From CAYMTN01 sp964393335 (GTDB lineage Bacteria; Chloroflexota; Anaerolineae; Aggregatilineales; Aggregatilineaceae), in assembly GCA_964393335.1 (NCBI GenBank), contig CAYMTN010000094.1, forward strand, positions 1 through 18,720: a stretch of 18,720 bases of DNA, given 5' to 3'. Positions within the stretch are counted from its first letter, which is position 1; each line of letters opens with the position of its first letter. Shown one piece after another: positions 16,013 to 18,720 of the stretch. The notes below the pieces were generated by a model that did not search any database, was not told the origin of the DNA, and was given only the letters and a program-made list of their open reading frames with translations. Position numbers and translations under genes: made by a program.

Positions 16013-16753
16013 ATGCCGAATTCTTTTGATATTTACGTTTCCCAGCCTGAGCCAGACCAAAAAGTGTGGCGATATATGGACTTGTCGAAGTTTCTGTCAC
16101 TAATTCAGAAGAAATCTCTCTTTTTTGCCCAGTGGCGTACTCTGAAAGATCAATGGGAAGGAGTATACAATTTCCTGTCCGATATCGATCCAAATACCCG
16201 TTACGGGGCACAAATAATCAACACTCTTCTGGTGATGTCATACACATGGATGGTCAGTTGTTGGACAGTAGCCGAGTATGAATCGGCGGTGCTCTGGAAA
16301 ACATATTTGACTGGTGAAGACGGGGTAGCAATACAGTCAACAGAAAATCGGCTGTTAGAAAGCTTGGGTGACCGCTTCAATGAATTGCGAATGACGAAGG
16401 GATTAATCAATTATGGTTGGGGGGATGATCCTCCTAACGGGGACGTGCAGGGCCGGGCATTTGACAGCTACTTCTATCACAAACGTGAGATATTCGAACA
16501 CGAACGGGAATATCGGCTTGCTTATTCCATTCCCCCAAATCAAGCCGCAGCCATTAGTGGGCAGTTCGTTGATGTAAACCTGGAAACTTTGATCGAACGT
16601 GTATATGTTGCTCCTGATGCCAAGCCCTGGCTTGGTGAGCTTCTAGCGGAGATTACTGGTGAGTTCAACTTTGAGTTTGTCAAGTCAGCGGTCAATGAAA
16701 AGCCGTTCCCTCCTATGGATCTGGTGTTTCTGAGAACCTCCCCAACCAAATAG
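16013..16753 (+). CDS. DUF2971-type protein, 246 aa, A+T-richer than its surroundings
   Basis: The features fit DUF2971: an opening WRYMDLSKFLSLIQKKSLFFAQWRTLKDQWEG, a central VSCWTVAEYESAVLWKTYLTGEDGVAIQS, then FDSYFYHKREIFEHEREYRLAY and a VDVNLETLIERVYVAPDA end. The function of DUF2971 is not established, to my knowledge. Codon use differs sharply from neighbours: A/T-ending and AAA/TTT/TTG codons are common, where adjacent genes prefer G/C. That suggests horizontal arrival. The start is uncertain: ATG 16013 begins 18 residues before the conserved WRYMD, whereas GTG 15950 (267 aa) would overlap the likely -10 box. No signal peptide is evident. It sits alone between the permease and the Uma2 segment. 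Confidence 0.7.
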   Translation: MPNSFDIYVSQPEPDQKVWRYMDLSKFLSLIQKKSLFFAQWRTLKDQWEGVYNFLSDIDPNTRYGAQIINTLLVMSYTWMVSCWTVAEYESAVLWKTYLTGEDGVAIQSTENRLLESLGDRFNELRMTKGLINYGWGDDPPNGDVQGRAFDSYFYHKREIFEHEREYRLAYSIPPNQAAAISGQFVDVNLETLIERVYVAPDAKPWLGELLAEITGEFNFEFVKSAVNEKPFPPMDLVFLRTSPTK

Positions 16754-16860
16754 CTTCGAGTTTTCCCTATCCCGGCGTCATTTACCCTTGTTGCAGACCT
16801 CCAAAGTTAGTTACGACTGTTTCAACAGGCTGTCTCATTCCGTTAAATAGTCGCCGTCCC

Positions 16861-16934
16861 GCCGAATGCCCCACTTGTCAAAAACGCCCGACGCTGCCGC
16901 ACGCGTTTGGCTTATAATCGGAGCAGGAGTGCAG
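16861..16934 (+). repeat. Direct repeat with promoter, copy 1
   Basis: This stretch of about 67-74 bases recurs at 17783-17857, exactly 922 bases on. It is nearly identical from TCAAAAACGCC to GGAGCAGG, with only two substitutions there; the first 17 or so bases are looser. It contains TATAAT (16913-16918) with CCGACG 19 bases upstream. An ATG at 16939 downstream opens only a 12-codon frame ending in TAG at 16977. The promoter points rightward into the 3' end of the minus-strand Uma2 gene. Confidence 0.85.
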
Positions 16935-16973
16935 TAACATGTTTCGGCATTCGGAGTGGGCCGGGTCCCAGCT

Positions 16974-17522
16974 TTAGTCTGGGAAAATTTCTTCCACAGC
17001 CAGGGTAAAACCAGGCAAGATGGCCTCATCGGCTAAAATACCATCCAGCCCAATAGCAAGGGGGGACACATCAGGTTTATAAACCTCGATCCGTTTTTTC
17101 TCTGGGTCCACGACCCATACCGTCGTGCCAGCGCGCAAGTAATTCACTACTTTGGTTCTCACATCAAATGGATCATCCGTCGGTGATAACACCTCCACGG
17201 CCAGATCAGGGGGATTCGGATTGTAGGCCTCGTGCGAGGGTTCTGGTTGCCGCGCCTTGGAAATGAAAGCCACATCGGGGATGTACCGTTCGCCAGAGAT
17301 CATATACCCACCATCTGCACTGGTCACATATCCGAGCTGATGCTGTTTGACATACCCGCCGATGGCGATCAATACCTGTGCCCCGACTAATGATGAGTAG
17401 TTATTGGATACCACTTCGACCACTTCTCCCCCAACGTATTCTAGCAGCCGGTCGGCATTGGCTGGCAACGCGGCGAATGCTTCAAATTCTTCAACCGTCA
17501 TGCGCTCTGTTTGAATAGCCAT
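16974..17522 (-). CDS. Uma2 family (DUF820) restriction-endonuclease-like protein, 182 aa
   Basis: The pattern is that of Uma2 proteins: MTVEEFEAFAALP...RLLEYVGGEVVEV, YIPDVAFIS (Asp83), DLAVEVLSPTD (Glu110), RTKVVNYLRAGTTVWVVDPEKKRIEVY (Lys124) and LADEAILPGFTLAVEEIF. These residues fit a PD-(D/E)XK-type nuclease core. Uma2 copies are often numerous in Chloroflexota and cyanobacteria; their biological role is unsettled. The start ATG (reverse strand, 17520-17522) is preceded by AGAGGAAGG at good spacing. It is the only intact minus-strand gene here and is flanked by the two direct repeats. Base composition is more balanced than the housekeeping neighbours. An antitoxin-like fragment lies just upstream. 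Confidence 0.9.
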   Translation of the reverse strand: MAIQTERMTVEEFEAFAALPANADRLLEYVGGEVVEVVSNNYSSLVGAQVLIAIGGYVKQHQLGYVTSADGGYMISGERYIPDVAFISKARQPEPSHEAYNPNPPDLAVEVLSPTDDPFDVRTKVVNYLRAGTTVWVVDPEKKRIEVYKPDVSPLAIGLDGILADEAILPGFTLAVEEIFPD

Positions 17523-17605
17523 CGTGCGCCTTCCTCTAGCCTCGAATTTCTTAGTATGCGTTTCCCAAGTCTGTTCCAGTAGGCTAGCTAATTACTCACC
17601 GGAGA

Positions 17606-17707
17606 TTACCCACTCTTCAATCCGTAGATTTGCTGGGGGGAGGGAGAAGCAAGCAAAAATGTCAGCACTTCTTCCTGGATGCTGGCTTGCACAGCCGATT
17701 CAGCCAT
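17606..17707 (-). pseudogene. Truncated antitoxin-like small protein fragment, 33 codons
   Basis: The reverse strand reads MAESAVQASIQEEVLTFLLASPSPQQI and then breaks into YGLKSG and a stop. The first 27 residues resemble the N-terminus of a small conserved Chloroflexota/cyanobacterial protein of about 80 residues that, as I recall, continues after PxPQQI with a helical part and is often found beside HNH nucleases. Here the body is missing, apparently deleted near 17628. The minus-strand TACAAT at 17740-17745 could be its old promoter. The assignment rests on memory of the family and is moderate at best. Confidence 0.45.
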
Positions 17708-17782
17708 GAGTCTATCCTCAACGATCTCCGTATACGTGTATTGTAACACGAGGTGGCGTTTTTTGAGCCGATCCCTGGTGTG

Positions 17783-17857
17783 TCCAATTCCCCCATTCGT
17801 CAAAAACGCCTGACGCTGCCGCGCGCGTTTGGCTTATAATCGGAGCAGGGAAATGCA
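17783..17857 (+). repeat. Direct repeat with promoter, copy 2
   Basis: This is the second copy of the element at 16861. It is read rightward into the zinc-binding gene at 17873. It carries CTGACG (17810-17815), 19 bases, then TATAAT (17835-17840). This copy appears to be the functional one, as its downstream gene is intact. Confidence 0.85.
17810..17840 (+). promoter_or_regulatory. Promoter of the 98-aa zinc-binding gene
   Basis: A perfect TATAAT at 17835-17840 and CTGACG at 17810-17815 (four of six to TTGACA) have a 19-base spacer. The start codon at 17873 follows a leader of about 26 bases. Confidence 0.6.
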
Positions 17858-17872
17858 GCGGAGAATAGCGCC

Positions 17873-18169
17873 ATGTACATCGCCTGCCCCAAATGCGACT
17901 GGCAGCCCACCCCGGACATCCTGTGGACGTGTTCGTGCGGCCACGCATGGCACACCTTCGCCACACACGGCGTCTGCCCGGCGTGTGGCAAAGTGTGGAC
18001 CGAGACGCAGTGCAGCACCGCCGACGGCTGCGGCCAATGGTCCGATCACGAAGAATGGTACCACGAGGACGACGGCCTGACCGTCGCCGATTACATCGAC
18101 CACCCCGAACTGATCCGCCTGATCTCGCCTCTGCCCGGCCACGAACCCGGCGCGCGGGGCGGCGGCTAA
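17873..18169 (+). CDS. 98-aa cysteine-rich protein, probable double zinc site
   Basis: Eight cysteines appear in pairs: CPKC (5, 8), CSC (20, 22) with His24 and His27, CPAC (35, 38) and Cys47 with Cys53. Aromatic spacers sit between (W10, W18, W26, W42, W56). This is consistent with two zinc sites in a ribbon or RING-like fold. The remainder (about 57-98) is acidic (SDHEEWYHEDDGL) and ends in a Gly-rich tail, with no membrane helix or signal. I know similar CPKC-W-C-CGH-W-TF-CP-C-W patterns in other bacteria but no assigned function. It has its own promoter (copy 2 repeat) and its own terminator at 18383, so it is a one-gene unit. No function is assigned. Confidence 0.75.
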   Translation: MYIACPKCDWQPTPDILWTCSCGHAWHTFATHGVCPACGKVWTETQCSTADGCGQWSDHEEWYHEDDGLTVADYIDHPELIRLISPLPGHEPGARGGG

Positions 18170-18238
18170 TCCCAAAATCTACCTTGCGATTACTGAGTCC
18201 CGCCTGTTGCACGAAACTGGACATATAGCAGGCGTTTG

Positions 18239-18312
18239 CCGTTAGCCTCACCCCTGGCCCCTCTCCATTGTGATGCAGAGGGGAAAAGGGGCCGGGGGTT
18301 AAGGGGTGAGGC
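18239..18312. repeat. REP/MITE-like C/T-G/A palindromic repeat, copy 2
   Basis: GCCTCACCCCT (18245-18255) pairs exactly with AGGGGTGAGGC (18302-18312), and GGCCCCT (18256-18262) pairs with AGGGGCC (18287-18293). Alternative inner pairing CCCCTCT/AGAGGGG is also possible. It begins with CCGTTAGCC like copy 1. Confidence 0.75.
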
Positions 18313-18382
18313 TTGCTGTCGATATTCAGAAATTTGGTTTCCGATGCGAGGATAAGAAAACCACACATACACCGCTGATCAG

Positions 18383-18402
18383 CCCGCCAGCGCGGGTTTT
18401 TT
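18383..18402 (+). terminator. Intrinsic terminator after the zinc-binding gene
   Basis: CCCGC (18383-18387) and GCGGG (18392-18396) form a stem around a 4-base loop, followed by six T. The stem is short but all G/C. Confidence 0.75.
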
Positions 18403-18487
18403 AGTCGGTTTTTATGATACTTTTTCACGATATTGTTAAAATCAATACCAATCATCCCTGATCGCCGTTGACGAGGTGAGCCATACT

Positions 18488-18720
18488 ATGAGTGAGCAAG
18501 AATCCGCCGTCCTGAATTTTACTGAGAGCGAGCTGGCGTATGTGGCCGATACGTACGAAAAAACGCACCTGGTCGCCGGAGAAGAATTGTTCGCCGAGGG
18601 CAGCGCCGGCGATTTTGCGTACATCGTGCTGGACGGACAGCTCGAGGTGATCAAAGCGGGCAGCGACCGCGAGATTCTGCTGAACATCGTCAAACGCGGC
18701 GAGGTCGTGGGCGAAATGGC
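18488..18720 (+). CDS. Cyclic nucleotide-binding (Crp/cNMP) domain protein, 3' end missing
   Basis: ATG 18488 is preceded by GAGGTGAG (18473-18480) at 7-base spacing. The 77 visible codons start MSEQESAVLNFTESEL and give a cNMP-binding fold: VAGEELFAEGSAGDFAYIVLDGQLEVIKAG...REILLNIVKRGEVVGEMA. The G-E-.-.-F.EG...D..Y.V..G.. pattern and the GEVVGEMA loop, where the phosphate-binding cassette begins, are recognisable. The frame runs off the window, so whether it is a Crp-type regulator or a stand-alone or fused effector cannot be seen. The N-terminus has no other domain. Confidence 0.9.
   Translation, partial: MSEQESAVLNFTESELAYVADTYEKTHLVAGEELFAEGSAGDFAYIVLDGQLEVIKAGSDREILLNIVKRGEVVGEM

Larger units (their letters stand above)
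17523..17872. other. 350-base gap between Uma2 and the zinc-binding gene
   Basis: It holds the Uma2 leader, the antitoxin-like fragment (17606-17707), a minus-strand TACAAT at 17740-17745 that could have served that fragment, and direct repeat copy 2 with its promoter. The 17523-17605 part contains nothing further that I recognise. Confidence 0.5.
18170..18487. other. 318-base intergenic region
   Basis: It contains REP-like repeat copy 2 (18239-18312), the terminator at 18383 and an A+T-rich stretch (18403-18460) before the next gene. I see no convincing -35/-10 pair for that gene and no reading frame of substance. Confidence 0.5.

Noticed and set aside
17718..18455. 245-codon minus-strand frame over the zinc-binding gene
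   Set aside because: Its apparent similarity to the 16835-17029 minus frame only reflects translation of the duplicated promoter repeat.
1..18720. CRISPR arrays, tRNA, rRNA, insertion sequences with transposase, phage genes
   Set aside because: I looked for regularly spaced repeats, tRNA-like cloverleaf sequences and transposase or integrase motifs and saw none.

Overview
The window looks like a stretch of a GC-rich bacterial chromosome, most likely a member of the Chloroflexota (Anaerolineae-like). This is inferred from overall character: a histidine kinase with a membrane-bound N-terminus, a split methylmalonyl-CoA mutase, a Uma2-type nuclease, C/T- and G/A-rich palindromic repeats, and strong GAAGGAGG-type ribosome binding sites beside leaderless-looking starts. 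No rRNA, tRNA or other taxonomic marker is present, so the placement is tentative. Almost every gene is on the + strand. The exceptions are a short minus-strand pair near the right end.

Left part (1-5121). The window opens inside a sensor histidine kinase. It is followed by an unrecognised 157-residue protein and then a tight cluster: a GT-C-type membrane glycosyltransferase, a CYTH-domain phosphohydrolase/cyclase-like protein and a fructokinase-type ROK sugar kinase. The last two genes overlap by 8 bases.

Middle (5122-12052). After a repeat-bearing gap, malQ (4-alpha-glucanotransferase), a 68-residue cysteine-rich protein and a secreted DUF3298/RsiV-like protein form a likely operon closed by a 16-bp stem terminator. 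A SUMF1-domain lipoprotein and a membrane-anchored SGNH hydrolase form a second pair, closed by a terminator with a related core. A large palindromic repeat follows, then the catalytic (large) subunit of methylmalonyl-CoA mutase without its B12-binding part.

Right part (12053-18720). A family-4-like uracil-DNA glycosylase and a two-module FtsX/MacB-type ABC permease come first. Next is an A+T-richer island with a DUF2971 protein, a minus-strand Uma2 nuclease and a truncated antitoxin-like fragment. The last two are bracketed by two near-identical direct repeats, each carrying a TATAAT promoter. The second repeat drives a 98-residue protein with eight cysteines that looks like a double zinc site. 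After another palindromic repeat and a terminator, a cyclic-nucleotide-binding-domain protein begins and runs off the edge.

Most of the window is ordinary housekeeping and envelope-related sequence. The parts most worth a second look are the repeat-bracketed Uma2 segment, the repeat and terminator families shared between loci, and the small cysteine-rich orphans. I did not find a clear new multi-gene system.
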